Shown in pieces: positions 23,418 to 36,232 of a stretch of 64,000 nucleotides of DNA; the stretch's first letter is position 1, and the number at the start of each line of letters is the position of its first letter. The stretch is taken from contig NC_053153.1 of assembly GCF_016808335.1 (NCBI RefSeq), positions 25,282,090 through 25,346,089 of the forward strand, read 5' to 3'. The position numbers and the translations under genes were made by a program. This stretch comes from Panicum virgatum (Eukaryota; Streptophyta; Magnoliopsida; Poales; Poaceae). The notes beneath the pieces are model-generated. The model saw only the letters and a program-made list of their open reading frames with translations. It ran no database searches and was not told the DNA's origin.

Positions 23418-24230
23418 TCACTTGAGGAGCTTTAAGAAGGGTAAGCCCTGTTCACCAAGCCTGGACAAGAACCGATTTAAGGCTGCCATGCAGCCAATAA
23501 GCTTCTGGACGTCCTTGATGGTAGCTGGAGGATCCATAGCCATGATAGCACTGATTTTCTCTGGATTAGCCTCGATTCCTCGGTTGCTGATGATGAATCC
23601 GAGTAGTTTTCCAAAGGGTACGCCGAAGACACACTTGGTTGGGTTGAGTTTCCAACGGAATTTCCGGAGGCTGTTGAAGGTTTCTTCCAAGTCAGTAATG
23701 AATTGATCCTGGGTCTTGGTTTTGACAACAACATCGTCAACATAGGCTTCAACATTGCGATGTAGCTGATCAGCAAAGCACAGCTGAATCGCATGCTGGT
23801 AGGTGGCATCAGCGTTCTTCAGCCCGAAGGACATGGTCTTGTAGGTGTATGCCCCGTAAGGGGTGATGAATGCTGTCTTGATTTGGTCTTCTTCTTTCAA
23901 GGCAATCTGATGATAGCCTGAATAGCAGTCGAGGAAGGATAGCAGGACGCATCCTGTCGTGTTGTCGATTATTTGATCAATGCGGGGTAGCCCGAAAGGG
24001 TCCTTTGGACAATGCTTGTTTAGATCGTTGTAGTCAACGCACATCCTCTACTCGTTGTTGTTTTTCTTTTGGACGAGTACAGGGTTGGCCAACCATTCGG
24101 GATGATAGACCTCTTTGATGAACCCTGCTATGAGTAGTTTCGCCAGCTCCTTCTTGATGGCTTCTCGCTTGTCCAGAGAAAAACACCGTAGCCATTGTTC
24201 TTTGGAGTGGCTTTGGGGTCAACTTTCAAG
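23418..24230 (-). pseudogene. Reverse transcriptase of the Tat element
   Basis: The RT fingers and palm are recognisable: CVDYNDLNKHCPKDPFGLP, LDCYSGYHQI, ITPYGAYTYKTMSFGLKNA and the catalytic YVDD at 23733-23744. The thumb segment GIEANPEKISAIM follows. The open part is 23418-24044. Upstream codons (EWLANPVLVQKK type) continue to about 24230, interrupted by a stop at about 24045 and a frameshift. Confidence 0.85.
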
Positions 24231-24382
24231 GCATGCTCGATCAACTCCTTGGGCACCCCAGGCATATCTGCTGGCTTCCACGCGAATATGTCTCGGTTGG
24301 CCCTAAGGAAGTTGACGAGCTCGAGTTCCTATTTGTCGCCCAAGCCAACTCCGATGATGGCAGTTTTAGAGTCATCTCCTTC

Positions 24383-24935
24383 TTACCAAATAGTCTTGGT
24401 GCCCACGTCATCGGTTGGCTTAACCGACGACTGATTTGACTTCTTGGAAGGCAATGAGTCCTTGTTGAGAGAGAGTTCCTTGGCGGCCGCGAGTATTTCA
24501 CTGACAGAGCTAGGAACTCGAATTGTGGAAGCATGATCTATTGCTTCCTTGTCGCACTCGAAGGACTTGAGGAGGTCTCCACGCAGGGAAAGTACTCCAG
24601 TGTTGCCTGGCATCTTGAGGAGCAGGTACACATAATGTGGTATTACCATGAATTTGGCTAGCATAGGTCTTCCCAGGATGGCGTGGTAGGAAGAATAGAA
24701 GTCGGCTACTTCGAACTTGATGTACTCTGTCCTAAAGTTTTGCTCTGTACCGAATGTGACTGGAAGAGTAACCGAGCCGATCGGTGTAGAAGAATTTTCA
24801 GGAACAATGCTGTAGAACGGGGCCTTGCTTGGGGTGAGTAGGCTCATGTAGTTGAGACCCATCTTGGCCAGTGTACTAGCGAAGATCGAATTGAGCCCGC
24901 TTCCACCGTCAATGAGTACTCACGTGAGCTTGGAC
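24383..24935 (-). pseudogene. Aspartic protease of the Tat element
   Basis: The active-site loop VLIDGGSGLNSIF has its catalytic Asp codon at 24908-24910, followed by KMGLNYMS and YHAILGRPMLAKF (the flap-side ILGRP motif). An in-frame TGA lies four codons before the active-site Asp, where a Trp codon is likely ancestral. The C-terminal linker (to 24383) leads towards RT. The protease would process the gag-pol polyprotein. Confidence 0.75.
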
Positions 24936-25035
24936 CCTTGGACAACTGGATCGAGTACCAGTGGGAATTTTCCAGGTTCAGAGAAGCTGGTCCATTGATC
25001 ATCCCTGGAGAAGGTGATGGGGACCTTGCTGTATT

Positions 25036-27265
25036 TTAATGGCCTCTGAATTGCTGGCTCAACTGAGAGAATTTCTCTGAGTATAAGCTTCTAGGCTCGC
25101 TTGGAGAAGCTGGGATCTCCTCCAAATATGACGTTGACAACGTTTTGCAGCTATTGGAACCCATCGGGGTCTTTCTTGTCATCTTCGTCGTCCTTGTTCT
25201 ATTTTTTCTTATGAGCATCTGCCGGTGCTGACTGAAAAGATTTGCGCAGGATCGTGCACTCCCACATCGAGTGGTTGCTCTTGGGATGTATTGGGCACCT
25301 CTTATTGTGAAGGATCTTGTCGAACTGATCCTGCGGCTTTTCATTCTTCTTACCACGCAGAGTGCAATCCATGGTACTGACAGTATCATCAGGCTTGCAC
25401 TTACGCACGGGATCCCGCTGGTTGTTGGCCCTCCACGGTCATTGTGATGCTTCCCGTTGTTGTCGTTGTTACGACGCGGGAAACGGCTGCGCTCTTGCTC
25501 CTCTTCATCCACCCAGTGCTGCATCATGTCGCGTAGCTCTACTACCATTTTGGGGCGATTGCGCCCGAAGTCACAGTATAGAGACTGGACAGTAATGCCG
25601 CTCTGGAAGTAGACGATGACGGCGGCGGCGGCGACGTTGGGTATGGTGGCTCTTGTGTCGAAGAAGTGCTTGGTGTAGGATTTGATCGATTCGCCTTGCT
25701 CCTGCTTGCACATCAACAAGGCGTGTCGAGTAGCTACTCGATGTAGCAACCCTTGGAAGTTGTCGATGAAGGCCTTCTTGAGATCATCCCATGAGTGTAT
25801 GGATTCGCATGCCAAGCTCTCGAGCCACGTGAGGGGTGCGGGCTCCAGGGCCATCGGGAAGTAGAGGACCTAGATGTTGGTATCTCCTCCTGCAACACTA
25901 ACAGCGGTCGAGTATAAACGTAACCATTGAGCAGGGTCTTGCTTACTGTCGTACTTCTGGATGTTCGTGGGCTTGAAGTCCTTCGGGTACTCGACGTTGT
26001 CGAAGACTCTGCTGAGGGCTTGGAAGCGATCGGAGTTGTCTGCAAGCTGCGATCTGCGTCTTGCGTTGATGATGTCCCGTGCGTCCACTATGGAATCGGC
26101 TACTTCTTCCCTGTTGTGCCCGCGGTTGTTGTTGCGACTTGGTTGAGGCCCAGGAGCTTGGTTTGCCGGTGGTTGGCCACCCCTGGGGCGATGGATGCTT
26201 GCGACCCCTTGGTCCTCTTGGTTTCTTTGATTTTGTTGCTCCAGCTGTTGTTGACGGTGATGGCCTCCGGGGGTACGGCTTACTTGAGGTATGACTGTTG
26301 CGGTAGCTCTCGGCCGAGTGCCGTGAAGCGAGGACAATGGATTTTGTCTTCGAGTTGTTCGACGGCATTTTTGGCGAGGTGTATGACACGTTCCATCTCC
26401 GGGTTCTGAGGCATCTGCATGAGTCGCAGGGTTGCTTCTGTCATTGCAGCGATAAGAGTAGTGAAGATTGGACCCACGACGTTGTTAAACTCGTTGTTGA
26501 GGTTGCGCGGGGGAAGGCGAGCGCACTCGGCAGCTCGAGCCCAACGTTCTCCTTTGAATTGATTTCTTGCCCTGCGAGCTGTGCGAGTAGCTTCATCCTC
26601 ATCTTGTGGAGCATCTCGGGTCAGATTGTCTTCTAAAATCTGATCCAAGGCTTCGTTGGGGTCATGCTGGCTAGGAGCACCTCCTCCTTGCTGGTTGATG
26701 ATAGAAACCAGGCGTTCGGTGAGAAGCATTCTAGATCTGATTCCCAATCCGCTAGCACGGTTTCTCCAGACCCAGTTTCCCTCTCAGCTGCAAGGGGAGT
26801 GTCGTGCTGGAACAGAAGATCATCAATGCTGGCAACTTCTCGAAGGTTGTCGAGTAGTTCTGCGAGTGTGTGATCCTGGCAGGACATGAGTTGAATTTTT
26901 GACAGCACATTAGTGATAAAATCCAGGCTGTCGTGAGACGACTCGACTGGATCGGGGTATACATCGAAAACGGGTGCCTCCCGACCAGTGGTGACTGAGT
27001 GGTTTTCGACGTAGAGAAGATGATCCAAGCTATTTTCATATATGGATCCGATCATCTGTTTATAAGTAGAAGATGCGTTGCGCAACCCAAAGATGGGTTG
27101 AACAAGAGGAGTCTCAATCCAAGTGGAACTCAGATCAAGATTAATCTGAGTCCGAGTGGAACCCGAGTTGTCTTCGAGTTTCCTTTCGATCTCCTTGGCG
27201 AAGTCGGGAAGCAGTATGACGCCATGATCGTTTGATCTGGCGAGGTTGTTGGAGCTTTCCGACAT
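25036..27265 (-). pseudogene. Gag polyprotein of the Tat element, frameshifted
   Basis: It starts at MSESSNNLARSND (27265). Reading shifts frame near 26740 and again near 26300. The capsid core occurs at 25036-25854 (WLESLACESIHSWDDLKKAF) and a zinc-knuckle-like cluster CPIHPKSNHSMWEC at about 25250-25300. Proline/glutamine-rich linkers (25870-26340) separate N-terminal and capsid parts. Large plus-strand ORFs over this region are shadows. Confidence 0.75.
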
Positions 27266-27425
27266 GAAGGCCTTTAGCGTGGGTGGATTGGTTAGGTGGC
27301 TTCAAAGCCGCCCGAACCATCGGCGACGCAGACCCACGAGCCGAAGACGAAGGTGGCACCTTGAGGAGGCGCCGTGGTGCTGAAAGCAAAAGTAGCCATC
27401 GAACTCGCCGATGAACTCGCCGAGT

Positions 27426-27443
27426 CCTCTACCTGGCGCGCTA
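27426..27443 (-). repeat. Primer-binding site of the Tat element
   Basis: Minus-strand TAGCGCGCCAGGTAGAGG lies directly after the 5' LTR. This GCGCGCCAGGTAGGGG-type primer site is characteristic of many grass Tat-lineage elements. It sits between the LTR and gag as expected. Confidence 0.6.
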
Positions 27444-27862
27444 GCTATCGGTGTATACCGCCAAGCCTGCTCAGGGATACCCTTAGGAGTAAGGTTTGTA
27501 GGTAGGGATCGACTGCTCTGGAACTCGATGGTGCAAGGAACACAAAGATTTAGACAGGTTCGGGCCGCGAGTTGCGTAATACCCTACGTCCTGTGTAGTT
27601 GTTTGTATTGCCTTAGGTGTTGATGATATTTTGAGGGGGTCCCTGTCTGCCCTTATATACCCGGGGGGACAAGGTTACATGGAAAGTCCTAGCCGAGTAT
27701 AGTTGGAGTCCTACTACAACACAATCGGGTAGTTTCCTTTGTAGTACAGCTAGTTCTACACCTATTCGGGTAGTTACAAAAGAGGTAAGGTACATCCATG
27801 AGCTATCCCTTACTCTAGAACATTCTATGCCTATAAGCAGTCCCGCTGCCCCGGGTCTGACA
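27444..27862 (-). repeat. 5' LTR of the Tat element
   Basis: On the minus strand it begins TGTCAGACCCGGGGCAGCGG at 27862 and ends next to the primer site near 27444, about 419 bp. A TATA box (TATATAA on the minus strand, about 27652-27659) and a CG-rich start region are present. The flank AAGCC (27863-27867) is the expected target duplication, but the other copy is beyond the truncated 3' end. Confidence 0.7.
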
Positions 27863-28376
27863 AAGCCGAATAGTTTTATTGACTACATGTCAGATTATAC
27901 CTCCCGTTGATGCAGCTCAAGCTCCCAAGGATAGTATTAATCGGCTCCTTTGCTGATTGAACAGCCGATCAGATTCACGGAGGACCAACATATAGAACCA
28001 TAGCAAAAAAAGAAGCCAAGTATTTACAGCATGGAAGATGGCTCAGTTCGACATGCAAGTATGGACACATGCAAATACATGGCTAATTATGTTTGGCTGT
28101 GCTATCACGTATCGAATGTCCCCGTCGGCCACTAGTGCTGGAGTTGAGCCGATAGGAGGGCACAAGTAATTTGTCGACATGTATTTATTCTTGGAAGGTT
28201 ACTCTCATTGGCTCATCTGATGATACGATTGGCAAACAGCACCAGGTCTATCTCATCCGTGCATCGGCTGCCTATTCTGTCATTGCACGTTAGACAGCCA
28301 ATGTAGAATATAACAATAAATGGTTGATCAGTGTATTGGCACAGTGACAGATCAGGGCTTATCAGTTTTTGTTCAG

Positions 28377-30125
28377 TGTTGACGGCCATTATACACTCAT
28401 TTTGGCCGCCAACCATTGCCATTAATGAGGGAACTTGAAGAAGTTTTGATATAAAGTTCTATTTAAACTGATGAGTTCCACGAGTTTTGTCTCCCACCAT
28501 GTTTTGCAAGGAATATAGGTAAAATGGTGCACAAATACCATTATTGGTGAAGTAGCAGTTGAGGCCATACAAATGAAGGTTCATTCAGACGTCTCGGTAC
28601 AAATGACACTTGGACATGGTACAAAATTTCCTCAAATAACATATTTGACAGAACCATATCGAAGAGCTCATCGAGATGATCAAAATGGACACTTGGATAA
28701 CCCAATTCGGAGTTCGGATGGAAAAATTACGCCTCCGAGAAAATCACCGACGCGGCCGTGACTTAGGCCGGCCGGCCTGGCACCTCCACAAATGACCCTC
28801 CACTCTTCCTCGTAGCCTTGGGGACTCACCAATGGACCCCCAAACACTTGGAGGCAAGCCAAAAGTGAATGTAAGACCGAAAGGCCCCATATGCCCCTCC
28901 AATGGGCTCCCAAAATGGTCGTTCGATGTTGGGCTGATCATCCAAGGTTGGACCAGCACCTACATGCAAAGAAACACAAGAGGAACCAATGCCAACCATT
29001 GGATGAAGCTTAAGACAAGTGGAGGGATGGATGAGTTTGTCACATGGATTGAATGGCCCACCTTCCACATGAATAACGGCCAACCGACTGGAAACCGCCT
29101 TGGAAGAGAAACTCCGCACCGTCCATCACACATTGGCAGTTGATCCAACGCCTGGGGAGAAAATCCCAGGCCGGCTGGCCTCATCTAGGATGGCCGGCCT
29201 CACTTTTCGGCCGATCGGACTGATTCAAGTTGGTGGTTGCTCCAACCGACGTTGCAAGAAGGAATATTGGGCGTTCGATCAAAAGTCGGTGGATCAAGAG
29301 GCCGGCCGGTCTAACTTTTTCACACCACGTGCACGTCCTTCGCATGGAAGCTAAGCAACTGAAGTACCTGCGTGCAAGCCACGCATTGGCTCAAGTACCG
29401 ACCCCAAAGCACTATAAATAGCAGCCTCACCTCACTTCCAAGGCACGGAGAATTGAAGCAAGTCTAAGGAGAAGCGTAGCACTCCACATATCTTAGAAAA
29501 TAGGGAGAGAGGCGAGGTGAGATTCCGGAGAAGAGCCGGAGTGTCGGCCCCTCTCCAACTTTGTGCCTCCGAGGAATAAAGCTCCGGTTCGAGTAATTTC
29601 CTCTTCTTTTGTCAGTAACATTGCTTTCTCTCCTTTACTTTATTAGTACTTGAATACTTGGTCTCTCTAGTTGTGGGATCCCTTATCTGCGTGGGTAGCA
29701 AGTTCTATCCATTTGGGGTTTCTTCTTGCCTTAACGTGAGGCAGAAGTCAATGACTTGATAGTGTAGGCACGGTGCCTAGACTTGATAGTTACCTTGGGT
29801 TGTGTTCCACCCCACGGAACCGTTGTGGTAGGCGGCAGGTGGTGACATCCCTGTTCGTCTTTCGTAGTCCACCACGTTCGGGTGTTTTCATAGCAGTAGT
29901 TGCAGGTTGCCGTTGGACTCCCCTCTCATCCTTTTCTGAAGTCCTTCCTCTTCCAGTCGCCGAAGCAATTAGGTTACAAGTCAAGTATTCTTGATAGGAG
30001 TAGTTAGTAAGACAACGTTAGACTACCTCTACCTATCTTATCTGGACCTCTTCACTCCCGTCATATCCCTTGGATAAACAAGAGTCATTACTAGTACACT
30101 TCTGTGAGGCTAAGGACTGCCAACA
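28377..30125 (+). repeat. Solo LTR with perfect TTCAG duplication
   Basis: TGTTGACGGCC to GACTGCCAACA, 1749 bp. TTCAG occurs immediately before (28372-28376) and immediately after (30126-30130). It has a TATA box (CTATAAATAG, about 29411-29420), the leader motif GGCAGGTGGTGACA at 29834-29847, and no internal region. This is a product of unequal recombination between LTRs of a former Athila-like insertion. Confidence 0.9.
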
Positions 30126-30511
30126 TTCAGTAAGACGCATAATGGAGGGAATTATTTCAGTACCTATTCACGAGCCGATGCTACCGTTTAAATTTTCTAA
30201 AGAGATCATTTACATTCGCATCGGCTATATACTCTTGATGCTTTTGACTGAGAACATTTTATTAAGAAAAGGAATTATTAGCAAAAACAAGACGACTTTT
30301 GCTTGTCCTATTTCTTCTTGTGTTAATACAGCCGATAAATTTATTGGATGTTTGTTATCGGCTATATAGTATATGTGATGTTGTGAGGCTACTAGAACAA
30401 CATCCTTCGGTGTACACTCAAGCAGGGGAATCTTTAAAGGATCGAACTCTGTTGCAGCTTGACTTGGACATTCAGCTTGATTCGAAGATCACCTGTACCT
30501 CGGCGACCTCA

Positions 30512-32024
30512 TGTTGACACTCACTAACGACCATTTCTAGGCATCAACTTGATCAGAAAATCATGAGAGTTTGCATTTCTTACACGCATTCTTATTCAAT
30601 AAAGTCCCTAAACCACACTTTACCTTTTAGAATATGCAAGTTGTGTTTTCAAGCTAATATGCAGGTTGGCCTGACATAAAATCACAGAAATTATCAGAGC
30701 ACCGATTCAGGCTCAGATGGACCAAAAGTGATGCAAGAACCCAATTCAAACAAGTCAAGACAAGCCAACCCCAATGTGGATCAGACAAGGAGGCCCAATA
30801 CAGCCTGCCAGAAGAAGTTGGGGGCGGTTGGTGGCCCGGGCAGGCCGACCGACCTACCTGGTCGGCCGACCTGGCCCGTGTGCCCCACTGTCTCAACCAG
30901 GGCACGTGGCGTCTCCCCATTGGTCCCCTACGTCTGTTGTGAAGGCTTCACCCCATGCCTCCCTGCTATAAATACAAAGGGGGTGGAGAATAGGACACAC
31001 ACCACCTCTCATCTCCTCTCTTGCATTCCTTGCATAGTCTTTAGGCTTAGTGGAGTTTAGGAGAAGTCTAGGAGTCATCGAGTCGCCGGAGTTGCTCGAG
31101 AGTCTGGTATGGGTTCATCTCTAGCTCTCTCTTGTAATATTTTGTCATTTGTAATAAAATTAGACTATGGTTACCGATATCTGTTTGAAGTATATTCTGA
31201 GTTATCGAGTAGATGCTTCTTGTCATGGTTGCGTAATTATTCAATACTTGCATTGCATGATCGCCCTGTGCTGGAGATGGTTAGTCTTTTGTTTTTAGAA
31301 CTCTATCAACTGCTCCAGTATTCGTATGATTGCTCTAGTATGATGTCTGTCCATCCGAAGGGTGGGGGCTCCGCGCGGAACACTAGAGTATCCATTACTA
31401 GTGTAGACGTGGTGTCTAGATTAGCTAATAGTTGCTGGATGTCAACTATACCCACGATTTGTAGAGGTAGCCGGCAGGTGGTGACAGCCCTGTTCGAGCC
31501 TTTTAGTAATCCTCCACGTTCGGTATGGGGGTAGGAGGTACATAAAGTCGCCGGGGTGTATGGGCACCTCCCGTTACTTCGATGGCAATCTCCCTATTGT
31601 GTAGTTTAATCTCTGACGAGCTAACCAATGAGAAAGTGTAGATATAGCTAGCCTAGCACAGCTGACTCGATCTCTGACTTTTACCTTGCTCACAGCCTAA
31701 AGCATCATTTATCTTTCTTTTATCTTTTTATTTATCTAAGTGGGTAGTTTGTGTGTGTGTCACACTACCTCCTACCATGTTATTATCTTACATCTGTTTA
31801 TGCATGAGAATATCCAATCTAGATAGAGTTCACCAACTAATCTATATATCTTCTCACTCATCGCCTTTCCTGCGGAAATATAAATGACACCCCGGTATAC
31901 TCCCGGGTAAAATGCTACAGTGATATTCCGTGCGCTTGCGGATTTATTCATGGTTCATAAAATACTGCCACCCCAAATTGGCGTCTGCGGATGTCATTAC
32001 TGGTGATGTTGGTAGACGCCAACA
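30512..32024 (+). repeat. Solo LTR with perfect CCTCA duplication
   Basis: TGTTGACACTC to AGACGCCAACA, 1513 bp. CCTCA flanks both sides (30507-30511 and 32025-32029). TATA box CTATAAATAC is at about 30965-30974. The leader motifs TCCATCCGAAGGGTGGGG (31349-31366) and GGCAGGTGGTGACA (31473-31486) are shared with the other LTRs. The ORF at 31109-31534 lies in the leader and is not a gene. Confidence 0.9.
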
Positions 32025-34656
32025 CCTCATCATAACTGGTATCACCAAGAAGATCCATAAGGCCATGTACGTCGATGCATATGGGTTATGTTTGGGATGA
32101 TTAGAAGGATGGCAAGCAGACTTCCGAAGCTATTGGAGGTGCCGGGTATTATCCACATAGCCGCCAGTGGAGCGAGGATGATGGAGATGCCGGGTATGAT
32201 CGATAATGTTAGAATTTTCCCATAGCTTCCACACTGGAGACATCAGCCGATTTATCAGACTGTATGAAGAACTGATTCTGTTGGCATTCATCTACATGTG
32301 ATACTGTGTAGAAGATTAGAGAATGACTTGCCACATGCCAAGGAAGGGCAGAGTCTTGACATGGAAAGGGATTTAGCGACATGCACCAATATTTCTACAA
32401 GATGTTGCGTGATCGTCTAATTTATGCCAAGTACAAGGCATTGTCCTATTATCGGCTTAACATGTGCAGATGACTGGTAGCCGATAGCAAGGAGTTTATC
32501 GTCAGTTCGCCGTCATGTTCTTCTCTGGCATTTTGCTCATGGGCCTTGCTGATAACTACATTTTGATAACTACACTTTGACATTGTCATGACAGTTTTCC
32601 TGCTGGATTTAACGGCCGATGAATGATATGGAAGAACCAATAGAAACTGCTATAATTGTGTATGCAGCTGATTAAGAAGACATGGGGCTGCACATGTATT
32701 GGTTTTTTGGCCATTGCATGATAAGAAGCCCTGGCGCGGATCGTATTGGCAAAATATTATTTCTGTTGGCAGACGGGGAGGCTCCTTTTTCCCTGACTGC
32801 ATTGCCTGAGAAGGATCAGCGGAATTGTTTTACAAAATGCAGAAACGGTCGATGGACTTTTAGAGTTTGTGGTTCCGGCGTATTAAATTATGGATTATTC
32901 ATCATGCTCACAGACCAAGTAGCCGGAGAGACTCTTCCACCGTTGGAGTGCGGCTGCGGCATACTGTCCAGAAGGGAGTCCGGCATATTGATTGAGGAGC
33001 TGTCGTCGGCCAAACACCAAAGGATCCTTCCAGCAAGAACGGCCAATTCAGTGCTGTGCCCTCGGCGGGTCATCATTTTACTGTCCGCAGCAACACGCTA
33101 CGGTGCACGGCTAGTTCGAGGACATTCTGCTTCAGGCCAACGATCAATGATCTGGTGTGCAGTGTTTCAGAACTTAAAGCGCATCGGCTCCAATAATCAC
33201 GGCCGATGGCAAGGGGCAAGAATTCGTCGCATGCACATGTGTATGAATGGCAGGTTATATGCATCCATCCCATGTGTATACATGCGTGCACCTCCATAAG
33301 CCCCAAGGGAGATGAAGATGAAGATGCAGCAGGATGATGCTACCGCTGGAACACCGCCGCCACCACAGGCTTGCTGGAGATAATTCGGAAGAGATGAGAA
33401 TCCGGTGCCTGAGTGTCATGCTCGATGGAACAACAATATTCTGCTGATGCCGGTGAAGTCCAATGCAAGCAAGTTGCGTAGAGCTACTACCTTATGGTCG
33501 ATGATTGCAACTCCGGAAGGGGTCCAGGATTCAGACATCAACCAACGGGGATACAAGAAGCCGATGATCAGCTAGTGCTCTGGTTATGCTGCAGCCAATG
33601 ACTATTGAGCAACAAGGACTCACCATGGTAATGCCGCTCCACTGCCGATGCTGGTATGATCAAAGAAACCTTATTTCTTACTGCAAAAATACTTAGGGAT
33701 TGTATTTAATAAAAAAATAAAAATAGATTAGTTCCTTAATGATATGAAATTCCTACCAGAGCTATATATTGACATATCTTTAAAAATCTTTTACATATGC
33801 TACTTGTGATTGCATTTAGTATTGTCAAACTGTTTGTGACCCTTGTGAGATTCGTTTCATGCTTTTAAGATCAAGATCATGTACACTCCACATATGTTTC
33901 CTCCTACTCGGCTACTTATGTGTTGACTTCTACACTGGAAGTTATGCAAAAAATTTGCCTCCCATTCACCACAAATGATCCATCCCTTTAATATGACTCT
34001 TTATATTCATCTTGCAAGAAGATATGAGCTATGCAAAAAAAAAGGGAGTATATCGGTGCCTAGAAGTATAAAAAAAGGGGAAAAGAAGAAGAAAAGAAAA
34101 AGAAAGATAGCCCATATCTCAAAATAAAGATAGAGTCATGCAGAAAGGGGTGCGAGTTCCATTCAGAAAAATTCCACACACATACACATCTTGATCTGAT
34201 TGTATGACTTGTTTTCTCCATTGGGTCCGGTTTTTGACTTTGCAAAATATGCAGTGCAAGCATGCTACCTCTTCATCACCTATCCTGAGCTCCACCAAAA
34301 AGCCTTATTAGAAATAGGGAGAAAAGAGGCGACCCACTGCCTTGGTGAGGAATCATATATATTGAGCGGTCCGAGAGAATCATTTGAGGAGCAAGGTTAT
34401 ATTTTGACTCAAAAATCTTTCAAAAAAACCCAAGTTATTTAGCGGGAAGAGTAGAGTTGATTTGATTTTCCACATTGGTTAAAAACTTTTTGATAGAAAA
34501 AGCTTGAAAAGGATCATCGGTTATGAAACAGCAGTACTAGAAAGATCAAAAGTTCATGGAATAGTCAGACAAGGTACATTGGCCATAGGATTGGTGACAT
34601 CGAGCTTATAGAGTTTCGAAGCATGAAGCATTCGTACTCCGAATCTGGGGGGCTTG

Positions 34657-36032
34657 TGTTGACACCGGATTTTGTCAGTAAGTCTGATGTTATCTGAATT
34701 ACGAAGCAATCGGCTATTTGTGTTGACTTGAAAGCCGATATATGATAGCAATTGTCGATGGAGCTGGAAGTCTGCTAGATGGGAATCCACATCTGAAGGC
34801 AAAAAGCTAATAAGACTTACATGCATATACTTAGTTACATCACGTGAAGAGTCTTCATTAATCGAATGGCAGTATTGGAATTATTCAGCTTAATCTGGCC
34901 GGGTAATCACGGATTAGCAAGCAGGACAAGGAAGGGAAGCTTCATGTGTGGGAGAAGCTAAAGGATAAAAAAATTGCATGTGTATGTATTGACAAGGTAC
35001 ATGTACGTAGCAACAGAAGGCAAAGCTTATGGCCGGTTTCCATAATTAAATATGTGGAGATGATTACCTGCGAAGTGCACGTGGAGGCTAGTTTGATTAG
35101 ATAAAGGAGCATAGAAGCCAACATGTATACGGCACATACAAGAGCCTGGGACGGATCGGCAAAGAAGTTTAATTAGTAAGAATTCTACGTAAGGGAAGTT
35201 TGAGTTCGAGTATTTTAATATTTTTTTAGTTTAGATTTTTTTTTGAGAAAAGTTAGTCCAGACTATAAATAACTATAAATATGTACTCTCATTCATTATA
35301 AAAGTTTTGTCACACAACTAATAAACAAATCCTACTTTTTCCTTATAATTTACTTTTCTGTCGGCGGCTTCGCTATTTTCTTTTTCAGCGAGTTCTTTCG
35401 AGTTGATCAAGGACGCCTCACATTCGAGCGATTTGATCGGCTGGTAAGTTTTTCGTTTACCGAGTAAATCTGAGCTTTAGCTTTCGGGTGCATCGTTGTT
35501 GCTTCGTTCAGATCTATTCAAAAGTTATCGAATTCATCTAGTCTTTGATCTCTGGCGCATCGCTATTTTCTCGTCTAGATTTATTCACAATCCACCTAGC
35601 TAGCAATTTGTTTAATCGGCTATCAGTTCCTTTGTTGTAGCTTTAGATCTTGAAAAGCTGCTTAGATCAGTTGTAAGCTTAGTTTTGCTCAGATCCATAT
35701 ATTCGTGGGTTTGTGCATTGTTATTTGGCACATATCGGCTTTAGATCTAGCCGTCTGTTGCCACCTATATCGGCAGCTTCTTGCCGATTTACCGCATATC
35801 GCTTTTAATACTTGTTTATCCCGTTCGATCTGTCATTTTCTGTATCGGCAGCTCCTTGCCGATACGTTGCGTGAGGGTTATTCGGAAACCCAGCCGATAC
35901 ACCCTCGAATTTAACGTTTACTCTGTTTTCTTGTCAATCAACAGGTCAGATTGACCGGCACACTTGGTTTGTATTATGAAGCTTGGCGAACAGTGTCTTT
36001 CAGATTCTAGTGTGTTGACTTTTACATCAACA
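34657..36032 (+). repeat. 3' LTR of Athila-like element III
   Basis: TGTTGACACCGG to TTACATCAACA, 1376 bp, directly after a purine tract. A double TATA-like region (CTATAAATAACTATAAATAT) is at about 35265-35284. The LTR repeats ATCGGC/GCCGAT motifs many times. The flank after it is ACGTG; the partner flank is not in the window. It marks the border between the retroelement block and the gene-bearing region. Confidence 0.8.
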
Positions 36033-36074
36033 ACGTGTGGAGTAGATCTTAGCAAGTTGTCACAGTCCCCGTAA

Positions 36075-36232
36075 GGCCAATCTCAGTGGGAGTGTCATGA
36101 GCATTAAATTTGCTAATGTGGTAGAAGAGAGAGAAGAAAAAGTGTCATGAAATATGAGAGAAATGTCATTACCGGTGGAATATGTTCACAGTCTAGATAA
36201 CCGTACAATGACACTCCCCACTGAAACTGGCC
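36075..36232. mobile_element. Tourist-type MITE with TAA duplication
   Basis: The left end GGCCAATCTCAGTGGGAGTG and the reverse complement of the right end (GGCCAGTTTCAGTGGGGAGT) form inverted repeats over about 25 bp. TAA flanks both ends (36072-36074 and 36233-36235), as in PIF/Harbinger-derived Tourist elements. It has no coding capacity. Confidence 0.85.

Larger units (their letters stand above)
15560..27862 (-). mobile_element. Tat-lineage Ty3/Gypsy element (minus strand), 3' end truncated
   Basis: Read on the minus strand the order is 5' LTR (27444-27862), gag, protease, RT, RNase H, a second RNase H and integrase (to 21167), then a long 3' region. The dual RNase H and an opposite-strand ORF after integrase are Tat-lineage traits. 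A 3.45-kb solo LTR (17683-21133) splits the 3' region, and element II cuts it off at 15559, so its own 3' LTR is not seen. Many frameshifts and stops show that it is inactive. Confidence 0.8.
27863..34656 (+). mobile_element. Internal region of Athila-like element III (interrupted)
   Basis: Non-coding, recognisable as a retroelement 3' region because about 33700-34400 aligns with the 3' internal region of element II, and a purine tract (CTGGGGGG, about 34645-34652) precedes a 3' LTR. GCCGAT/ATCGGC-rich sequence at 27930-28370, 30126-30511 and 32025-33650 shares this composition with its LTR. Two solo LTRs (28377-30125, 30512-32024) are nested in it. No gag or pol motif remains. The ORF at 32682-33299 shows no domain and is not accepted. 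Confidence 0.6.

Noticed and set aside
25927..26409. 160-residue plus-strand ORF over the Tat gag
   Set aside because: Antisense shadow; the minus strand carries the gag and zinc-knuckle motifs.
32682..33299. 205-residue ORF in element III
   Set aside because: No domain, mixed codon use, and embedded in retroelement non-coding sequence; kept as unexplained, not as a gene.
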